A DNA stretch of 64,000 nt from Pseudoduganella flava (GCF_007830495.1 NZ_VLKW01000015.1:1-64000), one strand, 5' to 3'. Positions 17,595 through 26,405 are shown, counted from the stretch's first letter. The notes: generated by a model not told the origin, from the sequence alone. A program made the numbers and translations.

Positions 17595-17990
17595 GTGCAC
17601 ATCTCACTCATCATCGGCGTGGCGCTGCTGCTGGCGTGGCCGCCGCTGCGCGCGGCGGCGCCGGCCATCCCGGTCGGCACCGCCACCGTCGTCGCCCCGC
17701 TCGTGCTGGAACCGGACGAGCTGCCCGGCGAGCAGACCTTGCCGCTGGTCCTGTTCAGCGTCGCACCCGATGCCGACGGCGCCGTGTATGAAGTGTCGTG
17801 GTTCGCCATCGACACCGCGGGCCGCGTCAGCGACCCCGTCGCACTGCGCGTCGTGCCGGCGCCCGTCCCCGAGCCCGTGTCCGTGCTGATGCTCGCATGC
17901 GGGCTGCTGTTGATGATGCCCGGCGCGTGGATGGGGCGCTGGTCCCGCCTGGGCGATCGCGAACCCATGCTGCAACGGAGGCTACCATGA
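17595..17990 (+). CDS. Small exported protein with PEP-CTERM-like tail; first gene of an unfamiliar cassette
   Basis: 131 residues starting at GTG 17595 with GGGGAGG just upstream. A signal peptide (about 1-21) is followed by a short beta-rich domain (FSVAPDADGAVYEVSWFAID) and a tail beginning VPEPVSVLMLACGLLLMMPG and ending in an Arg-rich stretch. The tail has the three-part PEP-CTERM arrangement (Pro-Glu-Pro, hydrophobic helix, basic end). About 20 residues beyond the basic cluster is longer than usual. The stop overlaps the next ATG by 3 nt (ATGA), so expression is coupled. The function is unknown. Confidence 0.65.
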   Translation: MHISLIIGVALLLAWPPLRAAAPAIPVGTATVVAPLVLEPDELPGEQTLPLVLFSVAPDADGAVYEVSWFAIDTAGRVSDPVALRVVPAPVPEPVSVLMLACGLLLMMPGAWMGRWSRLGDREPMLQRRLP

Positions 17991-18742
17991 CCGGACTGGC
18001 AACCGCCGCGCGCGCCGTGCTGGGCGTGCCGGGGATCGACAATGTGGACGGGCAGATCCACCTGCTGGTGCCCGTGGCGAACGTGGGCGAGGCGGCGCTG
18101 TCCGGCCTCGAGGTGCGCGCCGTGAAACTGGGTGGCGCCGTGCGCATCAGCCCTGCCGCGTTTCCCGTCGTGTTGGGCATGGTGGAGGCAGGCAGCGCGG
18201 CGCGCTTCACCGTGCGCTTCTCGTCCGCCGGCCTGGTGGTGGGCAAGCGCTACCTGCTGTCGATCACGGCCAGCTACAGCTGCGGCAACGGCGCGGCCAA
18301 TCTTGTCTACAAGCTGCACCTGAACCGCTATGTCGAGATCCCGGCGCCGTCGCCGCCCGCCGCCGCGCTGCATGCCCGCGTGGCCACGGCGCTGGCGCAG
18401 AACACGTGGCGCTACACGCTGCATAACGACGAGCAGGCCGATTCCGGGCTGTACGTGTCGGCGCTGGCGCTGATGGTGTCGGCGCCCGTCGCGATCACGG
18501 GCACGCCGCCCGGCTGGCGCGGCGAGACGGATGGCAACAGCTACGTGTTCTGGCGCGCCGCGGACTACTTGCGGCCGTACCCGAACCACGTGATGCCGGG
18601 CGATTCGCTGGCCGGCTTCCAGCTCGGCAGCGCGTACACGGCGTCGCAGGCTTCGGCCGTCGCGCTGTCGAGCTGGAACCACAGCACCGACGCGGCCGGC
18701 CCGGAGCTGGCCGATTACGTGCTCACCCCTTATCGCGGGTGA
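17987..18742 (+). CDS. Hypothetical protein of the four-gene cassette
   Basis: 251 residues. The open frame extends about 60 codons upstream, but the ATG at 17987 has a good site (ACGGAGGCTACC) and overlaps the previous stop. The N-terminal half resembles an immunoglobulin-like CARDB/DUF11 repeat (VPVANVGEAALSGLEVRAVKL, then ARFTVRFSSAGLVVGKRYLL), and the second half repeats the theme (WRYTLHNDEQADSGLYVSAL). No signal peptide is apparent, which is odd for such a domain. No family is recognised. It probably acts with the PEP-CTERM-like protein encoded upstream. Confidence 0.65.
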   Translation: MTGLATAARAVLGVPGIDNVDGQIHLLVPVANVGEAALSGLEVRAVKLGGAVRISPAAFPVVLGMVEAGSAARFTVRFSSAGLVVGKRYLLSITASYSCGNGAANLVYKLHLNRYVEIPAPSPPAAALHARVATALAQNTWRYTLHNDEQADSGLYVSALALMVSAPVAITGTPPGWRGETDGNSYVFWRAADYLRPYPNHVMPGDSLAGFQLGSAYTASQASAVALSSWNHSTDAAGPELADYVLTPYRG

Positions 18743-18760
18743 CCGCCGGCCGAGGATGCG

Positions 18761-18973
18761 ATGGACCTGCTGCTGGGTGTCGGTACGAGGATCGCCGCGG
18801 CATTGGTGGCTGCGCTGGTGGCGGTGCTGTTGATCGTGTTCGTGCGCTTGCGCAGCCTGCGGCGCCGCGTGGACGCGCTCGACGAACGCCTCGATCACGC
18901 GGGCATCGCGCCGCCGCCACCGGCGCCGCGCTCGTCGCGCCCGCGCCGGCCGCGCATCTCGGTGCTGCCATGA
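18761..18973 (+). CDS. Small membrane protein of the four-gene cassette
   Basis: 70 residues. One transmembrane helix (about residues 9-29, AAALVAALVAVLLIVFV) is followed by a short charged coiled coil (LRSLRRRVDALDERLDHAG) and a Pro/Arg-rich tail. The topology suggests an inner-membrane anchor with a cytoplasmic helix. A GAGGAT element lies just before the ATG. Its stop overlaps the next start as ATGA, the same coupling seen between genes one and two. No family is recognised; support comes from operon structure. Confidence 0.55.
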   Translation: MDLLLGVGTRIAAALVAALVAVLLIVFVRLRSLRRRVDALDERLDHAGIAPPPPAPRSSRPRRPRISVLP

Positions 18974-19443
18974 CTGCGCCGCCGCGCCGCCGCTGGCCCC
19001 GTTGGCTGACGCTCGGCGCACCTGCCGCCTGCGCGGGTTGCCTGCTGTGGTGCCGGCGCGGGCGGCACTGGGCCGTGTACGAGACAGCGCCCAGCCGCGT
19101 GACGGCCGGCCAGTTCGCCAGCGTGCTGCTGCGCATGGCGGTGCGCGGCGGGCATGCCACGGCGCCTGCCGGCCGCCGCTACCGCCGGCCCGTGCTGCTG
19201 CTGGGAGTGGATGGCCTGCCGTGGCGCACCGTCGGCCCGGCGCGGCTGACGTGCACCGGCGCCGACCTGGTGTGCCGGTTCGACTTCATGGTGCCGGACG
19301 GGGCGCATGTGCTGGCATATCGCTTCCGCTTCGTGTTCGACGGCGCAACGTGCGACGTGGCGGGCCGCAAGGCGATCGCGGTACGCCCCAAAAGCACAAG
19401 GCCGGACCTTGCGGGTCCGGCCTTGATGCGGGCGATGCGCTGA
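18970..19443 (+). CDS. Hypothetical membrane-anchored protein, last gene of the cassette
   Basis: 157 residues from the ATG at 18970, which overlaps the preceding stop. A basic N-terminus (PPRRRWPRW) leads into a short hydrophobic segment containing two cysteines (ACAGCLLWC), which could be a membrane anchor. A beta-rich domain follows (YETAPSRVTAGQF, LTCTGADLVCRFDFMVPDGA, YRFRFVFDGATC) with four further cysteines. The last 15 or so codons run through the dctA terminator hairpin, so the true C-terminus may have been extended recently. No family is recognised. Confidence 0.55.
   Translation: MTAPPRRRWPRWLTLGAPAACAGCLLWCRRGRHWAVYETAPSRVTAGQFASVLLRMAVRGGHATAPAGRRYRRPVLLLGVDGLPWRTVGPARLTCTGADLVCRFDFMVPDGAHVLAYRFRFVFDGATCDVAGRKAIAVRPKSTRPDLAGPALMRAMR
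19394..19424 (-). terminator. Terminator of the dicarboxylate transporter gene
   Basis: AAGGCCGGACC (19398-19408) and GGTCCGGCCTT (19414-19424) form a perfect 11-bp stem. Read on the minus strand it is followed by TGTGCTTTT, so it fits the minus-strand transporter, whose stop is at 19454. It lies inside the 3' end of the convergent plus-strand gene. Confidence 0.72.
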
Positions 19444-19453
19444 CGGGGTAGCG

Positions 19454-20713
19454 TCAGGGCAGCGGGGCGGTCGCCAGGTCCTTCTCGGTCGGCTGCGTCA
19501 GCTCGCCTTCCCATTTCGCGACGACGGCCGTGGCGATGCTGTTGCCGATCACGTTCGTGGCCGAGCGGGCCATGTCGAGGAAGTGGTCGATCGACAGCAG
19601 CAGCACGAGGCCCGCTTCCGGAATATTGAACTGGCTCAGCGTCGCGGCGATCACCACCAGCGAAGCGCGCGGCACGCCGGCCATGCCTTTCGACGTGAGC
19701 ATCAGCACGGCCATCATCGTCATCTGCGTACCCAGCGACAGCTCGATGCCGTAAGCCTGCGCAATGAACACGGCGGCGAACGTGCAGTACATCATCGAGC
19801 CGTCCAGGTTGAACGAATAGCCGATCGGCAGCACGAATGCGGCGATGCGGTTGCGCACGCCGAAACGTTCCAGGCCTTCCAGCGTTTTCGGGAACGCCGC
19901 TTCGGACGACGCGGTGGAGAACGCGAGGATCGTCGGACCGCGCACTTCCGTCAGCAGCGCGAAGATGCGCTTGCCGAGGAACAGCGAGCCGACGGCGATC
20001 AGCAGGGCCCACAGCAGCACGATGCCGAAGTAGAACTCCGCCATGAACACGCCATAGGTTTGCAGCACGATCAGGCCTTCCTTCGCGATGATGCCCGACA
20101 CGGCGGCGAACACGGCGACCGGTGCGAACTGCATCACGTAGCCGGTGACCTTCAGCATCACGTGGGCGACGCCGTCGATCGCGTCGATCATCGGCTCGGC
20201 CTTCTTGCCGACGGCCGCGGCACCCAGGCCGAAGAACAGCGAGAACACGACGATCTGCAGGATCTCGTTCTTCGCCATGCCGTCGACGATCGACGATGGA
20301 ATCAGGTGGGTGATGAAGTCCTTCAGCGTCAGGCTGCTGGTGGCGAGGCTCGTCACGTGACCGCTCATCGACAGGGCGCCCTTCAGCGCATCGCCGGGGC
20401 GGAACAGGTTCACGAGCACGAGGCCGAGCGCCAGCGACATCACGGAGGCGAGGAAGAACCACGCCAGCGACTTGATGCCGACGCGGCCCACTTCACCGGC
20501 GTCGCCCATGCGCGCGATGCCGACCACCAGCGTGGAGAACACGAGCGGCGCGATGATCATCTTGATCAGGCGGAGGAACATCGTCGTGAGCAGCGACATC
20601 GTGTCCGAGTACGACGCCGGCGCGGCCATGTTGGTGTTCAGGATATAGCCGACCGCGATCCCCAGGGCCAGTGCCACCAGGATCCAGGTGGTCAGGCGAT
20701 TTTTTTTCTCCAT
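19454..20713 (-). CDS. dctA: Dicarboxylate/amino acid:cation symporter (DctA/GltP family)
   Basis: A 419-residue inner-membrane transporter of the DAACS family with about eight membrane segments and two re-entrant loops. Family motifs are visible: AFSTASSEAAFPKTLE (serine-rich re-entrant loop 1), LPIGYSFNLDGSMMYCT, and DHFLDMARSATNVIGNSIATAV (substrate and cation site). It imports C4-dicarboxylates, glutamate or aspartate with H+ or Na+. DctA and GltP cannot be separated confidently here. Single gene, divergent from an orphan ABC ATPase. Confidence 0.88.
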   Translation of the reverse strand: MEKKNRLTTWILVALALGIAVGYILNTNMAAPASYSDTMSLLTTMFLRLIKMIIAPLVFSTLVVGIARMGDAGEVGRVGIKSLAWFFLASVMSLALGLVLVNLFRPGDALKGALSMSGHVTSLATSSLTLKDFITHLIPSSIVDGMAKNEILQIVVFSLFFGLGAAAVGKKAEPMIDAIDGVAHVMLKVTGYVMQFAPVAVFAAVSGIIAKEGLIVLQTYGVFMAEFYFGIVLLWALLIAVGSLFLGKRIFALLTEVRGPTILAFSTASSEAAFPKTLEGLERFGVRNRIAAFVLPIGYSFNLDGSMMYCTFAAVFIAQAYGIELSLGTQMTMMAVLMLTSKGMAGVPRASLVVIAATLSQFNIPEAGLVLLLSIDHFLDMARSATNVIGNSIATAVVAKWEGELTQPTEKDLATAPLP

Positions 20714-20886
20714 GAGCTGTGTCTCTCCATCTGTGGGCCGGGTTGACGGATCGCGTCGCGCGGCCGGGGTTTGCCTGAAATGTTGCGCTAATATGTTGAA
20801 ATATCTGGCAAATATTTAATAAGTTCCGCAGTATCCTAGCGGCTTGTAGCAGTGTCAAGCGACGCGCGGCGGCGCCTGTGGACGAA

Positions 20887-21618
20887 ATGGCGATGATCGA
20901 GATACAAAACGTCAGCAAGTGGTATGGGCAGTTCCCGGTGCTCGCCGATTGCACCACACAAGTCGGGCGCGGCGACGTGATGGTGATCTGCGGGCCGTCC
21001 GGGTCGGGCAAGTCCACGTTGATCAAGACCGTCAACGGCCTCGAGCCGTTCCAGCAAGGGACCATCGTTGTCGACGGCACCCCGGTCGGCGCGCCGGAGA
21101 CCGATCTGCCGAAGCTGCGCGCGCGGATCGGCATGGTGTTCCAGAACTTCGAACTGTTCCCGCACCTGTCGGTGAGCGACAACCTGACGCTCGGGCAGTG
21201 CAAGGTGCTGGGGCGCACGCGCGACGAAGCCACCGCGCGGGGCCTGCACTACCTGGACCGCGTGGGCCTCTCCGGCCAGCAGGACAAGTACCCGCACCAG
21301 CTGTCCGGCGGCCAGCAGCAGCGCGTGGCGATCGCCCGCGCGCTGGCGATGGACCCGGTGGCGCTGCTGTTCGACGAGCCCACCTCCGCGCTCGACCCGG
21401 AAATGGTGGGCGAGGTGCTCGACGTGATGACAGGCCTCGCGCAGGACGGCATGACGATGATGGTCGTCACCCATGAAATGGGGTTTGCGCGCCGCGTCGC
21501 GAACCGCGTGCTGTTCATGGATGGCGGCCGGATCCTCGAGGATTGCAGCAAGGACGAGTTCTTCGGCACGCCCCGCTCGGACCGGGCACGCGACTTCCTG
21601 GCGCGCATCATCCACTGA
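20887..21618 (+). CDS. Amino-acid-type ABC transporter ATPase (GlnQ-like), without partners
   Basis: About 243 residues; the start may be GTG 20878, ATG 20887 or ATG 20893 (family proteins begin at [12 protein letters not shown], i.e. 20893). Walker [11 protein letters not shown]-loop [14 protein letters not shown], signature [16 protein letters not shown], Walker [16 protein letters not shown] and the switch His in VVTHEMGFA define a polar amino-acid importer ATPase of the GlnQ/HisP group. No permease or binding protein lies nearby, so it must either serve permeases encoded elsewhere or be a remnant. Confidence 0.87.
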   Translation: MAMIEIQNVSKWYGQFPVLADCTTQVGRGDVMVICGPSGSGKSTLIKTVNGLEPFQQGTIVVDGTPVGAPETDLPKLRARIGMVFQNFELFPHLSVSDNLTLGQCKVLGRTRDEATARGLHYLDRVGLSGQQDKYPHQLSGGQQQRVAIARALAMDPVALLFDEPTSALDPEMVGEVLDVMTGLAQDGMTMMVVTHEMGFARRVANRVLFMDGGRILEDCSKDEFFGTPRSDRARDFLARIIH

Positions 21619-21668
21619 ACGGGGCGCCGCTGCGGGTAAAATGGCGCATCCGTTTTTCGAGAGCAGTC

Positions 21669-22721
21669 ATGTCCACCACCTTCGACGCCCCATCCTCCCT
21701 CGCCATCATCCGTCCCGACGACTGGCACCTGCACCTGCGCGACGGCGCCACGATGGCCAGCGTGCTGCCGCACAGCGCGCGCCAGTTCGCCCGCGCCATC
21801 GTGATGCCGAACCTGAAACCGCCCGTTACCACCGTCGCCCAGGCCGCCGCCTACCGCGACCGCATCCTGGCCGCGCTGCCGTCCGATCTGGCGTTCGAGC
21901 CGTTGATGACGCTGTACCTCACCAACAACACGTCGCCCGATGAAATCCGCCGCGCGGCGGAATCGGACTTCGTCCACGCCGTGAAGCTGTATCCGGCCGG
22001 CGCCACGACGAACTCCGACGCGGGTGTGACGGACCTGGTCAACTGCTACCCGGTGCTGGAAGCGATGCAGGAGACGGGCCTGCCGTTCCTCGTACACGGC
22101 GAAGTCACCGATGCCGACATCGACCTGTTCGACCGCGAAGCCGTGTTCATCGAGCGCATCATGCGCCCGCTGCGCAAGAACTTCCCGGCGCTGAAGATCG
22201 TGTTCGAGCACATCACCACGAAGGACGCGGCGCAGTACGTGGCCGAGGCGGAAGGCCCGATCGGCGCCACGATCACGGCCCACCACCTGCTGTACAACCG
22301 CAACGAGATCTTCAAGGGCGGCATTCGCCCGCACTATTACTGCCTGCCCGTGCTCAAGCGCGAGGAGCACCGGCTGGCGCTGGTGACGGCTGCCACCAGC
22401 GGCGACGAGCGCTTCTTCCTCGGCACCGACTCGGCGCCGCATTCGGTGGGCGCGAAGGAAGCTGCCTGCGGCTGCGCCGGCTGCTACACGGCGCTGCACG
22501 CGATGGAGCTGTACACCGAGGCGTTCGAACGCGCCGGCGCGCTCGACAAGCTGGAAGCGTTCGCCAGCCTGAACGGCCCGGCGTTCTACGGCCTGCCGCC
22601 GAACGAAGGCACGATCACTCTGCAGCGCGAGCAGTGGACGCTGCCGCAGGCGCTGCCGTTCGGCGAGCAGGAACTGGTGCCGCTGAACGCCGGCGAAACG
22701 ATCAACTGGCGCATGGCGTAA
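21669..22721 (+). CDS. pyrC: Dihydroorotase
   Basis: A 350-residue type II dihydroorotase that interconverts carbamoyl-aspartate and dihydroorotate in pyrimidine synthesis. The binuclear zinc site is visible: [10 protein letters not shown] (first His pair), the carboxylated lysine in [33 protein letters not shown], and the Asp in [14 protein letters not shown]. The upstream frame is open, but the ATG at 21669 matches the family start. It is followed 4 nt later by a DUF3025 gene, so the two are co-transcribed. Confidence 0.95.
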   Translation: MSTTFDAPSSLAIIRPDDWHLHLRDGATMASVLPHSARQFARAIVMPNLKPPVTTVAQAAAYRDRILAALPSDLAFEPLMTLYLTNNTSPDEIRRAAESDFVHAVKLYPAGATTNSDAGVTDLVNCYPVLEAMQETGLPFLVHGEVTDADIDLFDREAVFIERIMRPLRKNFPALKIVFEHITTKDAAQYVAEAEGPIGATITAHHLLYNRNEIFKGGIRPHYYCLPVLKREEHRLALVTAATSGDERFFLGTDSAPHSVGAKEAACGCAGCYTALHAMELYTEAFERAGALDKLEAFASLNGPAFYGLPPNEGTITLQREQWTLPQALPFGEQELVPLNAGETINWRMA

Positions 22722-22725
22722 CGGC

Positions 22726-23529
22726 GTGCTGCCACTGGTCGACTGGTCCCGCCCGTGGTACGACACGGTGCGCGAAGCCGCGGGGGCGACGGATGCGCAC
22801 GACGTGATCGGCTCGTTCAGCGCCCGCGCCGCGGTGCTGGGCCTCGTCAACCATGCCGGCCTGCCGGTGCGCTTCGTGCCGCAGGCCGCGCTGCCGGAAG
22901 GCGCGGCGTACGAGGAGCACATCGGCGCCACCGGCTGCGTGCCCACGCGCGACAACCTGCACGACTACTTCAATGGCCTCGTATGGCTGACCTTCCCGCT
23001 GATCAAGCGGGAGCTGAACGCGCTGCAGGCTGCGCAGATCGCGCGCGACGGCGTCAAGCCCGTGCGCGGCCCGGCCCGCGACGCCGCCACGATCTTCGAC
23101 GAGAATGCCGCGCTGCTGATCGTGGCCGACGACGATGCCGGCACCGCGCTGGCCGATGCGCTGCGCGGCCACCAGTGGCGCGACGCGTTCGTCGAGCGCG
23201 CGCCGATGTTCGGGCGCACCGCCCAGGTATGGCTGTTCGGGCACGCGCTGATGGAAAAGCTGATGGCGCCCTACAAGGCCATCACGGCGCACACCCGCAT
23301 CGTGCGCGCGCCGGCGGCGTACTTCACGTGGCCGCGCGCCGAACAGCAGGCGTGGATCGATGCGCACGTGGCGCGGCAGCTGCGCGAAGAGGGATTGAGC
23401 AAGACCGGTTTCACGCCGCTTCCCGTGCTGGGCATTCCCGGCTGGTGGGAAGGGCAGGACGATGTTTTTTATGACGACACCACCGTGTTCCGCCCGCCGC
23501 GGAACGCGACCACCATGGAGAAATCATGA
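22726..23529 (+). CDS. DUF3025 domain-containing protein
   Basis: A 267-residue cytosolic protein starting at GTG 22726. It matches the proteobacterial DUF3025 family, with conserved Trp/Tyr/Asp-rich segments such as PTRDNLHDYFNGLVWLTFP and VWLFGHALMEKL, and GIPGWWEGQDDVFYDD near the end. The function is unknown. It sits in an operon between pyrC (4 nt upstream) and the Gfo/Idh/MocA gene, whose ATG overlaps its stop by 4 nt. I assign it from memory of the family pattern. Confidence 0.82.
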   Translation: MLPLVDWSRPWYDTVREAAGATDAHDVIGSFSARAAVLGLVNHAGLPVRFVPQAALPEGAAYEEHIGATGCVPTRDNLHDYFNGLVWLTFPLIKRELNALQAAQIARDGVKPVRGPARDAATIFDENAALLIVADDDAGTALADALRGHQWRDAFVERAPMFGRTAQVWLFGHALMEKLMAPYKAITAHTRIVRAPAAYFTWPRAEQQAWIDAHVARQLREEGLSKTGFTPLPVLGIPGWWEGQDDVFYDDTTVFRPPRNATTMEKS

Positions 23530-24521
23530 CGCGTACCATCCGCTGGGGCATCCTCGGCACCGGCAAGATCGCCAAGGCATTTGCCACCGCATTGAAGGAC
23601 ACGCCGGACGCCGTGCTCGCGGCCGTTGCGTCGCGCAGTGTTGATAGCGCTACCGCGTTTGCCGGCGAATATGGCTCGCACGAGCTGACGAAAAGCCACG
23701 GCAGCTACCAGGCGCTGGCAGACGATCCGGACGTCGATGCGATCTACATCGCCACGCCGCACCCGATGCACCGCGAAAACGCGCTGATGTGCCTGAACGC
23801 AGGCAAGCACGTGCTGGTCGAGAAGGCCTTCACGGTGAACCGCCGCGAAGCCGAGGACATCGTGGCGCTGGCGCGCGCGAAGAAGCTGTTTGCGATGGAG
23901 GCGATGTGGACGCGCTTCCAACCCGCCGTGCTGGAAGCGAAGCGCATTGTCGACAGCGGCGAGATCGGCACCGTGGCCACGGTGCAGGGCGACCTGGGCT
24001 TTTATTCGGACGCGGGGCCGGAGCACCGGCTGTTCAATCCGGCGCTGGGCGGCGGCTCGTTGCTCGACCTGGGCATCTATCCGCTGTCGATCGCCGCCTA
24101 CTTCCTGGGCCCGGTGAAGTCGGTGCAGGCTGTCGGCCAGCTGGGTCCGACCGGTGTTGACGTGCAGTGCACGTTCGCGCTGCAGCACGAGAGCGGCGCG
24201 CTGGCGGCCTGCACGGCCAGCCTGGCGGCCCGCACGCCGGTCGAGTTCACGATCTGCGGCAGCAAGGGCTTCGTGCGCTTGCACAGCCGCTTCCACAACA
24301 CGGAAGAGCTGACGGTGGAACTGGACGACGGCAACCGCCGTACGCAGCGCTTCCCACGGATCGGCAACGGCTATGCGCACGAGATCATCGAAGTGAACCG
24401 CTGCCTGCGCGAGGGGCTGCTGGAGAGCCCCGTGATGCCGCTGGACGAGACGCTGGCGCTGATGGGCGTGCTCGACGAGATGCGGCGGCAGATCGGCGTC
24501 GCGTACGACGCCGACCGCTGA
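23526..24521 (+). CDS. Gfo/Idh/MocA family oxidoreductase
   Basis: 331 residues. An N-terminal Rossmann domain (WGILGTGKIAKAFATAL) is followed by YIATPHPMHRENALMCLNAGKHVLVEKAFTVN, where the EK lysine is the family catalytic residue, and a C-terminal beta-sheet domain (GGGSLLDLGIYPLSIAAYFLG). This resembles dihydrodiol/1,5-anhydro-sugar dehydrogenase-like members; the substrate is not predictable. The ATG overlaps the DUF3025 stop. The 3' end abuts the convergent PEP-CTERM gene without a gap. Confidence 0.87.
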   Translation: MTRTIRWGILGTGKIAKAFATALKDTPDAVLAAVASRSVDSATAFAGEYGSHELTKSHGSYQALADDPDVDAIYIATPHPMHRENALMCLNAGKHVLVEKAFTVNRREAEDIVALARAKKLFAMEAMWTRFQPAVLEAKRIVDSGEIGTVATVQGDLGFYSDAGPEHRLFNPALGGGSLLDLGIYPLSIAAYFLGPVKSVQAVGQLGPTGVDVQCTFALQHESGALAACTASLAARTPVEFTICGSKGFVRLHSRFHNTEELTVELDDGNRRTQRFPRIGNGYAHEIIEVNRCLREGLLESPVMPLDETLALMGVLDEMRRQIGVAYDADR

Positions 24522-24845
24522 TCAGCGCACGACGTTATCGGTACGGCGCCGGCGCGGCAGCAACAGCACGCCGGCCCCCACCATCAGCATCGCCCAGCTG
24601 GATGGTTCGGGAATCAGGGCCGCCGGGCTTTCCTCGGCGGGCGCCCGTGGTTTCCGGGATTCGCGATCTCCGTCTTCCGCCGTCGTAGGCACGGGCAAGA
24701 TGGCGAGATCGCCGGCATCGGCTTCGAACGCCGGGGCAGTGGCTGCCGGGGGCGCCACATCGAACACAGGAACCGCGTATGCTGCGGTCGCGGTAGCGCA
24801 CCACAGTACTGATGCAACTAGAAAAGTTTGTTTAATTTTCCGCAT
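24522..24845 (-). CDS. Small PEP-CTERM sorting protein
   Basis: 107 residues. A signal peptide (about 1-24, ending AAYA) is followed by a Pro/Ala/Glu-rich linker with no evident fold, and a C-terminal PEP-CTERM signal (IPEPSSWAMLMVGAGVLLL and four Arg). It should be processed by an exosortase and delivered to the cell surface or extracellular matrix. The mature part is under 60 residues. The function is unknown. The stop codon is immediately adjacent to the stop of the convergent oxidoreductase gene. Confidence 0.72.
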   Translation of the reverse strand: MRKIKQTFLVASVLWCATATAAYAVPVFDVAPPAATAPAFEADAGDLAILPVPTTAEDGDRESRKPRAPAEESPAALIPEPSSWAMLMVGAGVLLLPRRRRTDNVVR

Positions 24846-25054
24846 CTTTCACTTAATCGGTTGAATTGTGCGTGATTTGCACGTTAATTGCGGGCCAATT
24901 GTAATGTTGTCAGCGATTCAATACAACGATTTTTTGCTCAGTTCGATAGAAAAATTTTGCAGTGCAGCAGACGGCTGCCGTCGAACCGGGGGGGGCACCT
25001 CCGGCGGCGGCTGGCGTGCTGCGGTACACTGCCTCTTTTGCTCCGAGGCCGCCC

Positions 25055-26272
25055 ATGACCGCCACCGCCCGCCCGCTCGATCTGAAAACCGTGTTGCTTG
25101 CGACGGGCGTCGTGCTGACCCTGGCGATGGGCGTGCGCCACGGCTTCGGCTTCTGGATGCAGCCGATCGCGCAGGCCAACGGCTGGAACCGGGAAACGTA
25201 TTCGCTGGCGATGGCACTGCAAAACCTGCTGTGGGGCGCGTTCGGGCCGTTTGCCGGCATGGTGGCCGATCGCTGGGGCACGATGCGCGTCGTGCTGTTC
25301 GGCGCCGTCGCCTACATGGGCGGCCTCGTCTGGATGGCGACCGTCACGCAACCGGCGCTGTTCATTGCCGGCTCGGGCGTGCTGATCGGCTTGGGCCTGG
25401 CGTGCACGGCGTTCGGCGCCGTCAGCGGCATCATCGGCCGCGCCGCGCCGCCGGAGAAGCGCTCGTGGGCATTCGGCATTTCGGGCGCCGCCAGCTCGTT
25501 CGGCCAGTTCCTGCTGATGCCGGTCGAACAGACGCTGATCACGCAGGTCGGCTGGCAGAACGCGCTGTACCTGCTCGCATCGGCCGTCGTGTTCCTGATG
25601 GTGCCGATGGCGCTGCGCCTGCGCGAACCCGCGACGCAGAAGGCGGCCGGGCACCAGCAAAGCATCCGCGAAGCCTTCGCCGAAGCGGCCGGCAACCGTT
25701 CGTTCCTGCTGCTGGTGGCCGGGTATTTCGTGTGCGGCTTCCAGCTCGTGTTCATCGGCGTGCACATGCCCGCCTACCTGAAGGACAAGGGTATCGCCGA
25801 CCCGAAGGTGGCCGTGATGGCGCTGGCACTGATTGGCCTGTTCAACATCTTCGGCTCCTACCTGGCGGGCCAGCTGGGCGGCCGGCTGCCGAAGCGCTAC
25901 CTGCTGTCGTTCATCTATTTCGCCCGCGCCGCCGTGATCGCGCTGTTCGTCGCGCTGCCGCTGTCGCCGCTGTCCGTGTACCTGTTCGCCGCGGCGATGG
26001 GCGTGCTGTGGCTGTCGACGGTGCCGCTGACGAACGGCATCATCGCCGGCATCTTCGGGCTGTCGCACATGTCGATGCTGGCCGGCATGGTGTTCTTCTC
26101 GCACCAGATCGGCAGCTTCCTCGGCGTGTGGCTGGGCGGCTACGTGTTCGACACGCGCGGCAGCTACGACATGGTGTGGGGCATCTCGATCGCCCTCGGC
26201 GTGTTCGCCGGCCTCGCGAACCTGCCGATCAACGAGCGCGCCCTCGCGCGCACCCAGCTGAAGGCGGCATGA
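25055..26272 (+). CDS. MFS transporter
   Basis: A 405-residue major facilitator with about twelve membrane helices. The family loop between helices 2 and 3 reads GMVADRWGTMRV, and GVRHGFGFWMQPIAQ in helix 1 resembles the oxalate/formate or monocarboxylate-porter-like group. The start at 25055 gives MTATARPLDLK; the longer upstream frame has no features. A TACACT box lies about 25 nt upstream. The substrate is unknown. The stop overlaps the start of a 39-residue membrane ORF (ATGA). Confidence 0.86.
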   Translation: MTATARPLDLKTVLLATGVVLTLAMGVRHGFGFWMQPIAQANGWNRETYSLAMALQNLLWGAFGPFAGMVADRWGTMRVVLFGAVAYMGGLVWMATVTQPALFIAGSGVLIGLGLACTAFGAVSGIIGRAAPPEKRSWAFGISGAASSFGQFLLMPVEQTLITQVGWQNALYLLASAVVFLMVPMALRLREPATQKAAGHQQSIREAFAEAAGNRSFLLLVAGYFVCGFQLVFIGVHMPAYLKDKGIADPKVAVMALALIGLFNIFGSYLAGQLGGRLPKRYLLSFIYFARAAVIALFVALPLSPLSVYLFAAAMGVLWLSTVPLTNGIIAGIFGLSHMSMLAGMVFFSHQIGSFLGVWLGGYVFDTRGSYDMVWGISIALGVFAGLANLPINERALARTQLKAA

Positions 26273-26388
26273 CGATGAAAGCGCGCTGGTGGCTCGCCAT
26301 CGCGCTGCTGCTGGCGCTGGTGTTCGCCGCGTACTTCCAGCCCGCGTTCATGTTCGACATGGCGACCCGCATCGCCATGTGCTTCTGA
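26269..26388 (+). CDS. 39-residue membrane miniprotein coupled to the MFS transporter
   Basis: A short ORF whose ATG overlaps the transporter stop (ATGA). It encodes a basic N-terminus (MTMKARWW), one hydrophobic helix (LAIALLLALVFAAYF), and a tail ending DMATRIAMCF. The tail resembles short proteins with endings like DLANQLWACF that I recall after MFS genes in other betaproteobacteria; this memory needs checking. An alternative start is the ATG at 26275. The likely role is a small accessory subunit of the transporter (inference). Confidence 0.6.
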   Translation: MTMKARWWLAIALLLALVFAAYFQPAFMFDMATRIAMCF

Positions 26389-26405
26389 GCCCCCAACAGC
26401 CGAGC

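Noticed and set aside
15544-17607. 687-codon open frame on the minus strand
   Set aside because: It is the antisense of the ABC exporter; its composition (Arg, His, Gln and Asp rich) is typical of high-GC shadow frames.
24868-26268. Plus-strand open frame leading into the 39-residue miniprotein
   Set aside because: It runs out of frame through the MFS gene; only the last 40 codons after the ATGA overlap look real.
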